Assembly: GCF_001510715.1 (NCBI RefSeq)
Contig: NZ_LMTJ01000007.1
Location: 102,693-166,692, forward strand
Direction: 5' to 3'
Origin: Bacillus sp. FJAT-29814
GTDB taxonomy: Bacteria; Bacillota; Bacilli; Bacillales; Cytobacillaceae
Length of the DNA stretch: 64,000 nt
In this document: positions 34,067 to 41,218 of the stretch, piece by piece
Layout: the number at the start of each line of letters is the position of its first letter
Numbering within the stretch: the first letter of the stretch is position 1
Notes under the pieces: model-generated
Seen by the model: only the letters and a program-made list of their open reading frames with translations
Told to the model about the DNA's origin: nothing
Database searches by the model: none
Position numbers and translations under genes: made by a program

Positions 34067-34652
34067 GTCCAAATTCAAAGAGGCGATCTGGATTGCTAAA
34101 ACCTTATTTGACCGAAATAAAGCAACCGGATCGTCCGCCAATCTCAGTTTTCTTCATGAAGGTCATATTTATATCACCGGCAGCGGGACCTGCTTTGGCA
34201 CATTAACGGCAGAGGATTTCTCCGTGACAACGATGGACGGCGAACACGTAAGCGGCATTAAGCCAAGCAAGGAACTGCCGCTGCATAAAACCCTTTATGA
34301 AAAAAGCAAAAGCATTCAAGCAGTGCTTCATACCCATAGTTTTTACTCGACGCTATGGTCCTGCTTAAAACATAAGAACGAAAAAGACATCGTTCCGAAC
34401 TACACACCTTATTTACGTATGAAAGTCGGAACCATCGGGTTAATTCCATACGGAAACCCAGGCTCCCAGCAGTTATTTGACTTCTTTGCAGAGCGTATCC
34501 ATGACAGTGACGGATACATCTTGCAGAACCACGGCCCAGTCATCGGCGACAAAGACTTAATGTCTGCGTTTCACTGTTTGGAAGAGCTGGAAGAAAGTAC
34601 AAGAATCGCATGGGAACTTCGAAATGAGAAAAATGCATTGCTTATTGACTAA
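34053..34652 (+). CDS. class II aldolase/adducin family protein, OtnC-like
   Basis: 199 residues of the class II aldolase fold. Zinc ligands are His in VLHTHSFYST and a later His in QNHGPVIG; the GSGTCFG loop binds phosphate. In OtnC, the known partner of OtnK, this enzyme decarboxylates 3-oxo-tetronate 4-phosphate to dihydroxyacetone phosphate and CO2. Overlapping start with the kinase gene supports a joint pathway. Last gene of the operon. Confidence 0.88.
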   Translation: MSSLESKFKEAIWIAKTLFDRNKATGSSANLSFLHEGHIYITGSGTCFGTLTAEDFSVTTMDGEHVSGIKPSKELPLHKTLYEKSKSIQAVLHTHSFYSTLWSCLKHKNEKDIVPNYTPYLRMKVGTIGLIPYGNPGSQQLFDFFAERIHDSDGYILQNHGPVIGDKDLMSAFHCLEELEESTRIAWELRNEKNALLID

Positions 34653-34663
34653 ATAAACCTTTA

Positions 34664-34702
34664 AAAATCCTATGATCTCATTAATGGTCATAGGATTTTA
34701 AA
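34664..34702 (+). terminator. terminator of the C4 acid operon
   Basis: AAAATCCTATGA pairs with TCATAGGATTTT with an 12-nt loop, placed 11 nt after the aldolase stop. Confidence 0.85.
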
Positions 34703-34705
34703 TTT

Positions 34706-34777
34706 AATTTGCAGTTTTTCCACTTTTATTTGCGATTTGCTCCAGTTTATTTGCGATTTTTCCTTTTTTATTTGTGC
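34706..34777. repeat. 21-bp tandem intergenic repeat
   Basis: ATTTGC/ATTTGT begins at 34707, 34728, 34749 and 34770, an exact 21-bp period over four units. The consensus is about ATTTGCGATTTTTCCNNTTTT; first units carry GCAG or GCGA after ATTT. No coding or hairpin explanation. Confidence 0.75.
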
Positions 34778-34814
34778 CACCGAATTTTCGCATGTTCATA
34801 CTATAACGAAAACT

Positions 34815-34848
34815 AAAAAGCCAGGAGAACTCTGTCCCCTGGCCTCTA
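34815..34848 (-). terminator. family A terminator of DoxX copy 4
   Basis: AAAAAGCCAGG pairs with CCTGGCCTCT. This copy and copy 6 share even the bases outside it (ACGAAAAxTAAAAAGCC), so the two cassettes are sisters. Confidence 0.85.
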
Positions 34849-34850
34849 AT

Positions 34851-35366
34851 TTATGCGGTTGTTCTAGATGCATCTTTGTCAGTGTTTAATTTAGTAGTCT
34901 TGCGGATGAACGGAATCACCCAGCGGTCTAAACCGTAGCGGCCGGCGTTGTAACCTGCAGCTAGGATAATGAAACCTAAGAAAATGTCTGTTGGGTTATG
35001 AGATACCGTTCCAGCTAGAAAGAACGAGAAGTTCATCACTAGACCGAAGAACATGGCCGCTGTAGTCAAGCAACCCAATAGTAGACCTAAGCCGATTAAT
35101 GTTTCGCCCCAAGGAACGATTACGTTAAAGATATCTACATTTGGAAGTGCGAAGCCTTTAAGGAATTCTACATACCAGCCATAAACGACGGCGCCATCAG
35201 GACCTTTTACAGGATTAGCGGTTACTCCTTTTAAGAATCCGGAAGCGTCGAACCCGCCAGTGATTTTATGAAAACCTGCTGTGAACCAAGAATAACCTAG
35301 ATATAAACGAATCACTAGTAATAGTGCAGCTGAAATCTTATTTTCTCTTAAAAATTTGTTAAACAT
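34851..35366 (-). CDS. DoxX family membrane protein, copy 4
   Basis: 171 residues, four helices, begins MFNKFLRENKIS and ends LNTDKDASRTTA. The membrane part is residue-for-residue the cassette consensus. Cassette boundaries run from 34815 to TTTGAAC near 35505. It stands between the C4 acid operon and a GH84 gene without evident link to either. Confidence 0.93.
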   Translation of the reverse strand: MFNKFLRENKISAALLLVIRLYLGYSWFTAGFHKITGGFDASGFLKGVTANPVKGPDGAVVYGWYVEFLKGFALPNVDIFNVIVPWGETLIGLGLLLGCLTTAAMFFGLVMNFSFFLAGTVSHNPTDIFLGFIILAAGYNAGRYGLDRWVIPFIRKTTKLNTDKDASRTTA

Positions 35367-35505
35367 TTTTGTTTCCCCCTTATTTTTGTTGCTCCGTATT
35401 AATGTTTGCTCCTTACATTTACAATATATAGCATTCCCCCTGTTATTAACATAGTCATAGTGTTAAGTTCACAAAGTGTTAATAATGGTTTGACAAATAT
35501 TTGAA
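35367..35505 (-). promoter_or_regulatory. conserved upstream region of DoxX copy 4
   Basis: Includes TTTGTGAAC at 35467-35475 (minus strand), a TTAACAC direct repeat 16 bp apart and the GCTATATATTGT stretch. Confidence 0.5.
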
Positions 35506-35554
35506 CAGGTAACCAAATGGCAGTTTTCCAAATACTAAATGCTGATTAAAACAC

Positions 35555-35592
35555 AATGCCCGACCAGCTCCATCCGCTAGTCGGGCTTTTTT
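35555..35592 (-). terminator. family B terminator of the GH84 gene
   Basis: GCCCGACCAGC pairs with GCTAGTCGGGC (one mismatch) with a T tract on plus and a shorter one on minus. Located 38 nt after the GH84 stop on the minus strand. Confidence 0.75.
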
Positions 35593-35629
35593 ACGTACTA
35601 AACTCCCTAGTTAAAGAACGTCACCTTGA

Positions 35630-37837
35630 TCACTGTTTAGCAGGCGGCGTAATCAGCACCTGCCCATTTTCAATCAGAACCTTGGCGCCGAGGACGGCGT
35701 TAACATCAAGCCAGTTTCGTTCCATCCAGTTGCTGTTGTGAATGCTGAGGACATAGCCGTTTGCAGGGATGGCGGAATTGTTGCCGCCTCGTTTTACGAC
35801 AATGCCATCGACAACCGTTACTTCATAGCCGTATTCATTGGTTCGGGTGGTTGCTCCGCGGTCAGGAGTAAACAGGATCAGTTGATCGGCCCCGCGAGTT
35901 TTGTTGGTGCCGTCCAGCTTTCTTGACTTCACATTCTGGCCCCAGATTCCTTGGACAAGGAATGGCCGCAGCGCGGTTTCTCCAATTTTTTGCGGGATGG
36001 CATCAATACTTTGCAGCATCGTCTTTAATTGCTCTCTGTACTGCGCGGCTGCCGCCGTATCAGCTAACTTTTCCGCTACAGAGGCTTTCACTGCCAGTTG
36101 GCCGGCCGCTCCGTATAGTTCAATTTTTTCCAAATAAGGCTCTGTTTCGGTTAAAAACTTTTGATTATTAAGCTGCTCCCTCAGCTGCTCCGGAGCTTTC
36201 TGCAACTTCTCAAATTCCTTCAAAAGCTTGTTCGCCGCATCTTCCATACCATCTGTCCCGTACGCCTTCCAGAACGCCTCAATCAAAGGTGTCAGCGTCA
36301 AAGAATCTTTCCCGGAAAGCGTGGATGAAACAGAATTCTCTGCAAAAGTACGCAATGCGCCTGCGGCCTCGCCGCCAAACGACTGAATACTGCGCTCCCA
36401 AGAATCCAATGGATGATAGTCAGCAGGATTCCAGGAGTAATCGGCGATCGTAAATAATGGAATTTTTGATGCCTCGGCTTCATTCATTGGATTCGCTGTC
36501 AAGCCGACCATTCCGTGCGCCGTCAAATCCGGAGCCCGATTTTCGAGTGGACCGAGGAAGAGTCGATTCCGTTCAAAATCATTGACCGGGTAGTTATCCC
36601 ATAATAATAAATCATGTTGAAAAATATCCCGAACCTCCTGGGTACCTTCTGCGGTAACATGCGCGGAAACCACATCGGGACCTGTCCACATCACGATTGT
36701 GTCCTTATCGAGCAGCTCAGCAAAGCGCTCGCGGTAGGAGTTCGTTTGATTGCCGGCATAATCAGTCGGTACGGTTATCAACCGCTCTGCTCCTTGATGG
36801 GTTTGGATAAATTCTTCAGTAAAACGATTGAGCAAATGCGCGTGAGCAGCGGCAATCGGGTCCTGATCGCCGCCAAATTTGCTTCGATCCTGTTCGCAGT
36901 ATAGCGTCTTATTGATGTCATCTAGGAAAATCGCATAGGAGGTGACACCCAACTCCCACATTTTTTCCATCTTTGTCTTCAACAGTTCAAAATCCTGCTC
37001 GCCAGAATAGCAGATTGATTGACCCGGAGACAGGGAGAAAGTAAATTTCACATGATTTGCCTTGGCTCTGTCAATCAGTTCCTTAATTCTGGCCAATTCA
37101 TGGTCCGGGTAGGGCTCGCGCCAATGTTCCCGATGGTAGGGGTCATCCTTCGGTGCGTAAATATATGTATTCAGCTTATTGTCCCCATAGAAATCCAACT
37201 GGTTTAATCTGTCCTCATGTGTCCATGGCGGTCCGTAAAAACCCTCAATCGATCCGCGAATCGGCATTTCCGGCCAGTCACGGATCTCTACCTCTGGAAT
37301 CCAGTCTCTGCCTTCCCTGGCCTGGATGATTTGTTTCAACGTTTTCGCTGCATAATACGTTCCTGTCTTGTCTTTTCCGGCTAGAACAATTTGCTTCTTC
37401 CCTTTTTGAGACGATGCAAGCACGTACCCATCATCCTTCAACGCTTGCGGCCCATCAATCCCAAGCCTCTTTAATACAGATGCAGAATCCGGATTTTCCG
37501 CAGGTCCGCCAATCCAAATTGTAACAGGGGTATTCGCCTTCTCACCCGGATTGAACCACTCAATCCGCTCTACCTCCGCCGCTTCAAGTGCCAGAACCAC
37601 TTCGTTAATCGCTTGCTCATCGGTGTCCTTTCCGGCCACGATCCCTACTACTGGCGTCAGCGGAAACCCGTCGTTATTCACCTTTAGCTCCTGCGGTACC
37701 GGGTTAATCGCCAACTTCCATGGACTTTCTGCCTTTGCAGCTGAAACCTGGCCTGTTCCAGTTGGCAGCGCCAGTGGCAGGCACAGCATAACCGTAAAAC
37801 AAATCAACAGTACCCTTTTGAAAAAAACCATCCCCAT
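35630..37837 (-). CDS. secreted beta-N-acetylglucosaminidase, GH84 family
   Basis: 735 residues with a signal peptide (residues 1-34). An N-terminal helper domain (about 40-185) precedes the GH84 catalytic barrel that starts at RGSIEGFYGPPWTHEDRL. The catalytic Asp pair is D306-D307 in SYAIFLDDINK, which activates the substrate acetamido group. A helical part follows and the last 100 residues form a small beta domain. GH84 enzymes remove terminal GlcNAc from glycoproteins, hyaluronan-type glycans or mucins; here it probably works outside the cell. No wall anchor. AGGAGG upstream of ATG. Monocistronic. Confidence 0.92.
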   Translation of the reverse strand: MGMVFFKRVLLICFTVMLCLPLALPTGTGQVSAAKAESPWKLAINPVPQELKVNNDGFPLTPVVGIVAGKDTDEQAINEVVLALEAAEVERIEWFNPGEKANTPVTIWIGGPAENPDSASVLKRLGIDGPQALKDDGYVLASSQKGKKQIVLAGKDKTGTYYAAKTLKQIIQAREGRDWIPEVEIRDWPEMPIRGSIEGFYGPPWTHEDRLNQLDFYGDNKLNTYIYAPKDDPYHREHWREPYPDHELARIKELIDRAKANHVKFTFSLSPGQSICYSGEQDFELLKTKMEKMWELGVTSYAIFLDDINKTLYCEQDRSKFGGDQDPIAAAHAHLLNRFTEEFIQTHQGAERLITVPTDYAGNQTNSYRERFAELLDKDTIVMWTGPDVVSAHVTAEGTQEVRDIFQHDLLLWDNYPVNDFERNRLFLGPLENRAPDLTAHGMVGLTANPMNEAEASKIPLFTIADYSWNPADYHPLDSWERSIQSFGGEAAGALRTFAENSVSSTLSGKDSLTLTPLIEAFWKAYGTDGMEDAANKLLKEFEKLQKAPEQLREQLNNQKFLTETEPYLEKIELYGAAGQLAVKASVAEKLADTAAAAQYREQLKTMLQSIDAIPQKIGETALRPFLVQGIWGQNVKSRKLDGTNKTRGADQLILFTPDRGATTRTNEYGYEVTVVDGIVVKRGGNNSAIPANGYVLSIHNSNWMERNWLDVNAVLGAKVLIENGQVLITPPAKQ

Positions 37838-37974
37838 TAACTCCTCCTTTGTTTGCTAGTTGTTGATAAATCTATCTGAAAATATTTCTATCAACCAATT
37901 TCCACTGAAACCTCCCCGGTTGCGGCGGTTCCAGAACCGTAGGATTTGCTAGTTCGTAGATGATTTTTACACAT

Positions 37975-38077
37975 AAAAAAGGCATGGCGATAGATAAAGA
38001 GGCTTTTTAAAAGAGTCCTCTTCATTTATCACCATGCCTGATCGGGTCAGTAACATGTGATGCCTATGTAAGCTATT
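37975..38077 (-). ncRNA. candidate small RNA or leader with strong terminator
   Basis: On the minus strand an extended -10 box TGCTATAAT (38084-38092) is followed about 40 nt later by a very long hairpin: GGCATGGTGATAAATGAAGA (and GG) pairs with the matching inverse arm ending CTATCGCCATGCC. A T tract of six to seven bases ends it at about 37975. That gives a transcript of about 100 nt. The GH84 gene starts 138 nt further on, so this could also be a premature-termination leader. No known riboswitch class recognised. Confidence 0.5.
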
Positions 38078-38114
38078 ACCGCCATTATAGCATCAGGTCA
38101 TATAAAAATAACGT

Positions 38115-38160
38115 GCCGAAAGCAGTGTTTCCCAGTACATGGAAACAGTCCTTTCGGCTC
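38115..38160 (-). terminator. second large hairpin, terminator-like on minus strand
   Basis: GCCGAAAG...GTTTCC pairs with GGAAAC...CTTTCGGC over an 8-nt loop. On the minus strand it is followed by ACGTTATTTTT. A further RNA may end here, from a start upstream that I could not place. Confidence 0.5.
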
Positions 38161-38518
38161 ACGAGTAATATAAGCAGCAGTATGAGATACGCCCACACGG
38201 TGGGGGATTGCTTCTCAACGACAAATGTTCGATGGTTTTCGCTAAAATGTTGCGCTAACCCAACCTAATCGGACGTTTGAATAAACACGGCAAATGCTTG
38301 TTACTAAAGGGTTCATCCTTACGGTATGTAAAAAATCCTTGTCAGTCAGACAAACGATTAAGTGAATTGGTTATAAACGTTGGCAATTCAACATTTTTGC
38401 CTTTTTACGAGCGGAAAATTTGATGAATGTTAGCATATTACGGCTTCCCCTTTTTGGCCGTTCCAACTCAAACCCTTCGATCTATCAAATTCCGACACCA
38501 TCCACTCCTGGCTCCCCC

Positions 38519-38617
38519 AATTAAACGTTTAATTAATATTTGATTAAAGATTGATATAGTTAGTTTTCTAACTATTAACTGCTGAATATCTTGTCGTCTA
38601 ATCAAACGTTTAGTTAG
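38519..38617. promoter_or_regulatory. three orphan palindromes
   Basis: AATTAAACGTTTAATT (38519-38534, perfect), ATAGTTAGTTTTCTAACTAT (38556-38575, perfect arms) and CTAATCAAACGTTTAGTTAG (38598-38617, near perfect). The first and third share the core AAACGTTT. They look like operators of a dimeric repressor such as a TetR member, but no such gene or promoter is adjacent. Confidence 0.5.
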
Positions 38618-38767
38618 TTTAGGCCCGAACCTAACTATCTTGCGATTTTTATTTATTTTTCGCTGCGAAAAATGCCAATTTCCCTTTTCAGTTACGGAAA
38701 CCTTATAGGTAAAGAAGGCCTTTAGACCTCCGAACACATAGGAAGTAGAAAACCTTCCCCTGCTTCC

Positions 38768-39316
38768 TTAGCTTTCTGGAATTCCTGGCGGGATGTAGCT
38801 CGGCGGGATGTTTAGCCAACCACGGTTTTTCATCACCCGTTTAAGTTGGGCCATGTATTCCATCAGATGGACTTGTATTTCAAAAAATAGGAGTCCCACA
38901 TCGGTACGAACGGATTGGCTTGCTGCTTGAGCACAAAAGCTGATAGAAGTAGCGATTTTCACCGATATCAAATTGGCCAGTTCCTTCTCTGTTAATCGAA
39001 CTCCCTCCGGAATTGAATCAGGATTCGAATTAGGCTTTGGAGAGCTGACCGAAGGCATCGACACTCCTTCTTTTTTTAGAAATTCTTCAATTTTCTTTGT
39101 ATCCTGTTTACTTGAACTATAGGCAGCTGTTATTGCATGTTTTAAATCCTTATCACCTGTTGAATTCAAACATATTTGATATAGCATGTGGGCCTCGTGA
39201 AACGCTGTATATGCCGTCCACAGGGCCATAACTTCTCCAACATGCAGGTGAGGTTTCGGCTCTTCATCCACAAAGTCCTTGAAGATGGCAGTTATGGTTT
39301 CAAGTACATTCCCCAT
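38768..39316 (-). CDS. DUF3231 family protein
   Basis: 182 residues, MGNVLETITAIFKDFVDEEP..., matching the DUF3231 family of bacilli, helical proteins with an HxxE-type metal-like motif (AFHEAHMLYQI). Family members have two such helical bundles; this one is about half the length of the longer members, so it holds one unit. Start ATG 39316 after AGAGGG; 39379 would add 21 residues without a site. Function unknown; ends in a Pro-rich tail PPSYIPPGIPES. Confidence 0.7.
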   Translation of the reverse strand: MGNVLETITAIFKDFVDEEPKPHLHVGEVMALWTAYTAFHEAHMLYQICLNSTGDKDLKHAITAAYSSSKQDTKKIEEFLKKEGVSMPSVSSPKPNSNPDSIPEGVRLTEKELANLISVKIATSISFCAQAASQSVRTDVGLLFFEIQVHLMEYMAQLKRVMKNRGWLNIPPSYIPPGIPES

Positions 39317-39589
39317 AAGATCCCTCTTTTCGAGTAATTTGATATTATTTTTACCAAAAAAGGGAGAAATATTAAGCATTCCTCGCGTTAGCCGCCCCTG
39401 CTACCATGACCGCAAAAAATAATACAAACCTTTCGCCTCCTGAGTCCTGCTTCATCTCCTGTTCCCACAAAAAGATTAGTGCAGGCTTTGACCCGTGTAT
39501 ACTGTTGACGCTAATCAAATAACCTACATAGAAATCGCTATTAAGCACAGAATAAAAATTAGATTTTAAAAAAGGGGAGTTGAACAATC

Positions 39590-40090
39590 ATGATTGTTAA
39601 ATTTCTAAGGGAAAGCATAACAGCTGCTGGCTTGTTATTATTAATACGTTTGTATTTGGGATATAGTTGGCTTACGAGCGGATGGGGAAAACTTTCTGGC
39701 GGATTTGACGCAAGCGGTTTTTTAAAAGGCGCCGTGGCAAATCCAGTAAAAGGCCCAGAGGGAGTCGTTTATGGCTGGTGGACATCTTTTCTCGAAAGCT
39801 TCGCCATACCAAATGCCGGGATCTTTAATACCTTAATTCCTTGGGGAGAATTCCTGGTTGGATTAGGGCTCATTCTAGGGTGCTTGACTCCGGCGGCCGC
39901 ATTTTTTGGCGTCGTGATGAATTTCAGCTTCTTAATATCTGGCACCATTTCGCACAACCCCACAGATATCTTAATGGGGATCTTGATTATGGTCGCAGGC
40001 TATAATGCTGGCCGATTTGGATTGGATTACTTTATCAATCGACGTCTGCTAAACAGAGAAGGCAGAGAGGTATCAACTGATAAAATATAG
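39590..40090 (+). CDS. DoxX family membrane protein, divergent paralog
   Basis: 166 residues on the plus strand, the only one in that orientation. It aligns end to end with the cassette copies (LIRLYLGYSWLTSGWGKLSGGFDASG, SHNPTDILMGI) but differs throughout and lacks the cassette promoter block and family A terminator. GGGGAG precedes the ATG. I take it as an older paralog rather than a recent cassette copy. It sits 140 bp from copy 6, tail to tail. Confidence 0.9.
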   Translation: MIVKFLRESITAAGLLLLIRLYLGYSWLTSGWGKLSGGFDASGFLKGAVANPVKGPEGVVYGWWTSFLESFAIPNAGIFNTLIPWGEFLVGLGLILGCLTPAAAFFGVVMNFSFLISGTISHNPTDILMGILIMVAGYNAGRFGLDYFINRRLLNREGREVSTDKI

Positions 40091-40096
40091 TCTTTA

Positions 40097-40132
40097 AAGA
40101 GGATGCTGGAGGGCATCCTCTTCTCCCTTTTA
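40097..40132 (+). terminator. terminator of the divergent DoxX paralog
   Basis: AAGAGGATGC pairs with GCATCCTCTT, followed by CTCCCTTTTAT. Unlike families A and B. Confidence 0.8.
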
Positions 40133-40194
40133 TCTGCTCTTTGCCTCCCTGTTAGCCGCGTGTTCCTACTAATAACAAGTACATCACGAAAAGT

Positions 40195-40229
40195 AAAAAG
40201 CCAGGAGAATTGATGTCCCCCTGGCCTCT
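40195..40229 (-). terminator. family A terminator of DoxX copy 6
   Basis: AAAAAGCCAGG pairs with CCTGGCCTCT. Close match to the one at 34815 including flanking bases. Confidence 0.85.
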
Positions 40230-40232
40230 AAT

Positions 40233-40748
40233 TTATGCGGTTGTTCTAGATGTATCGTTGTCAGTGTTTACTTTTGCTGTCTTGCGAATGAACGGAATCA
40301 CCCAGCGGTCTAAACCGTAACGGCCGGCGTTGTAGCCTGCTGCCAAGATGATGAAGCCTAAGAAGATGTCTGTTGGGTTATGAGATACGGTACCGGCTAG
40401 GAAGAAAGAGAAGTTCATTACTAAGCCGAAGAACATGGCCGCTGTAGTTAAACAACCTAACAGTAAACCTAAACCGATAAGTGTTTCGCCCCAAGGAACG
40501 ATGACGTTAAAAATATCTACATTTGGAAGCGCGAAGCCTTTTAGGAATTCTACATACCAGCCGTAAACCACGGCACCGTCAGGACCTTTTACGGGATTAG
40601 CGGTTACTCCCTTTAGGAAGCCAGAAGCATCGAACCCGCCAGTGATTTTATGAAAACCTGCTGTAAACCAAGAGTATCCAAGATATAAACGAATGACTAA
40701 TAGAATGGCAGCTGAAATCTTATTTTCTCTTAAAAATTTGTTAAACAT
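40233..40748 (-). CDS. DoxX family membrane protein, copy 6
   Basis: 171 residues, cassette consensus with AAIL in helix 1 and the tail NTDNDTSRTTA. Same four-helix design. Its cassette runs from 40195 to TTTGAAC near 40888. The DNA differs from copy 4 mainly at third codon positions although the protein is almost unchanged, a sign of purifying selection on the amino acid sequence. Confidence 0.93.
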   Translation of the reverse strand: MFNKFLRENKISAAILLVIRLYLGYSWFTAGFHKITGGFDASGFLKGVTANPVKGPDGAVVYGWYVEFLKGFALPNVDIFNVIVPWGETLIGLGLLLGCLTTAAMFFGLVMNFSFFLAGTVSHNPTDIFLGFIILAAGYNAGRYGLDRWVIPFIRKTAKVNTDNDTSRTTA

Positions 40749-40888
40749 TTTTGTTTCCCCCTTATATTTTCTTGCTCCGTATTAATGTTTGCTCCTTACA
40801 TTTACAATATATTTGATTTTCCCTATTTTTAACATAGTCATAGTGTTAAGTTCACAAAGTGTTAATAATGGTTTGACAAAAATTTGAA
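40749..40888 (-). promoter_or_regulatory. conserved upstream region of DoxX copy 6
   Basis: TTTGTGAAC at 40850-40858 (minus strand) is kept, but the -10 region is altered: the plus strand reads ATATATTTGATTTTCCC where other copies have ATATATAGCATT. Confidence 0.5.
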
Positions 40889-40977
40889 CAGCCTGCCAAA
40901 TAACGTTTTTCGAAAAAAACTGCCATTTGGTAGAAAATTCGTATGCACTCCAAATTGTAGGGGGAACCAGCAAAAGT

Positions 40978-41170
40978 AAAATAAACGGAGATTTTCCGGT
41001 TAAATGCAGAATCAAGCCCTTTTTGAGGAAAATAAGCGGAGGTTTTCCGATTAAGCAAAGCAAAATTACCCATTTTCACGTTTTTCGAGTCAATAGTCGG
41101 AGTTTCTCCGTCTATTGAAGCTATTTTCAGTGCTTTTTTCTAATTAAGAGAAATTTTTCCGCTTATTTTT
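40978..41170 (+). repeat. four-hairpin intergenic element, copy 1
   Basis: Four quasi-palindromic units at about 40980, 41031, 41091 and 41141, each AATAAxCGGA-(loop)-TCCGxTTATT or a close variant. Fills the space between DoxX copy 6 and the terminator of the CocE gene. Confidence 0.8.
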
Positions 41171-41171
41171 G

Positions 41172-41211
41172 AAAAAAGCCCGACTAGCTTCTATCCGCTA
41201 GCCGGGCTTTT
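41172..41211 (-). terminator. family B terminator of the CocE-type gene
   Basis: AAAAGCCCGACTAGC pairs with GCTAGCCGGGCTTTT, 8 nt after the hydrolase stop on the minus strand. Confidence 0.85.
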
Positions 41212-41218
41212 GAACTTC

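Larger units (their letters stand above)
37838..38767. other. long non-coding stretch with RNA-like structure and palindromes
   Basis: 930 bp without a credible gene. From left to right it holds a candidate small RNA (37975-38077), a second large hairpin (38115-38160), several AAACGTT-containing sites, and three palindromes between 38519 and 38617. The part nearest the DUF3231 gene also carries the inverse copy of the 40-bp element seen at 12980-13020. Confidence 0.6.

Noticed and set aside
38468..38737. 89-residue open frame on the minus strand
   Set aside because: It covers the palindromic operator-like sites, has no ribosome site and has a composition unlike a protein gene.
39372..39587. 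71-residue open frame between the DUF3231 and DoxX genes
   Set aside because: No ribosome site, no recognisable domain, and it overlaps the upstream region of the plus-strand DoxX paralog.
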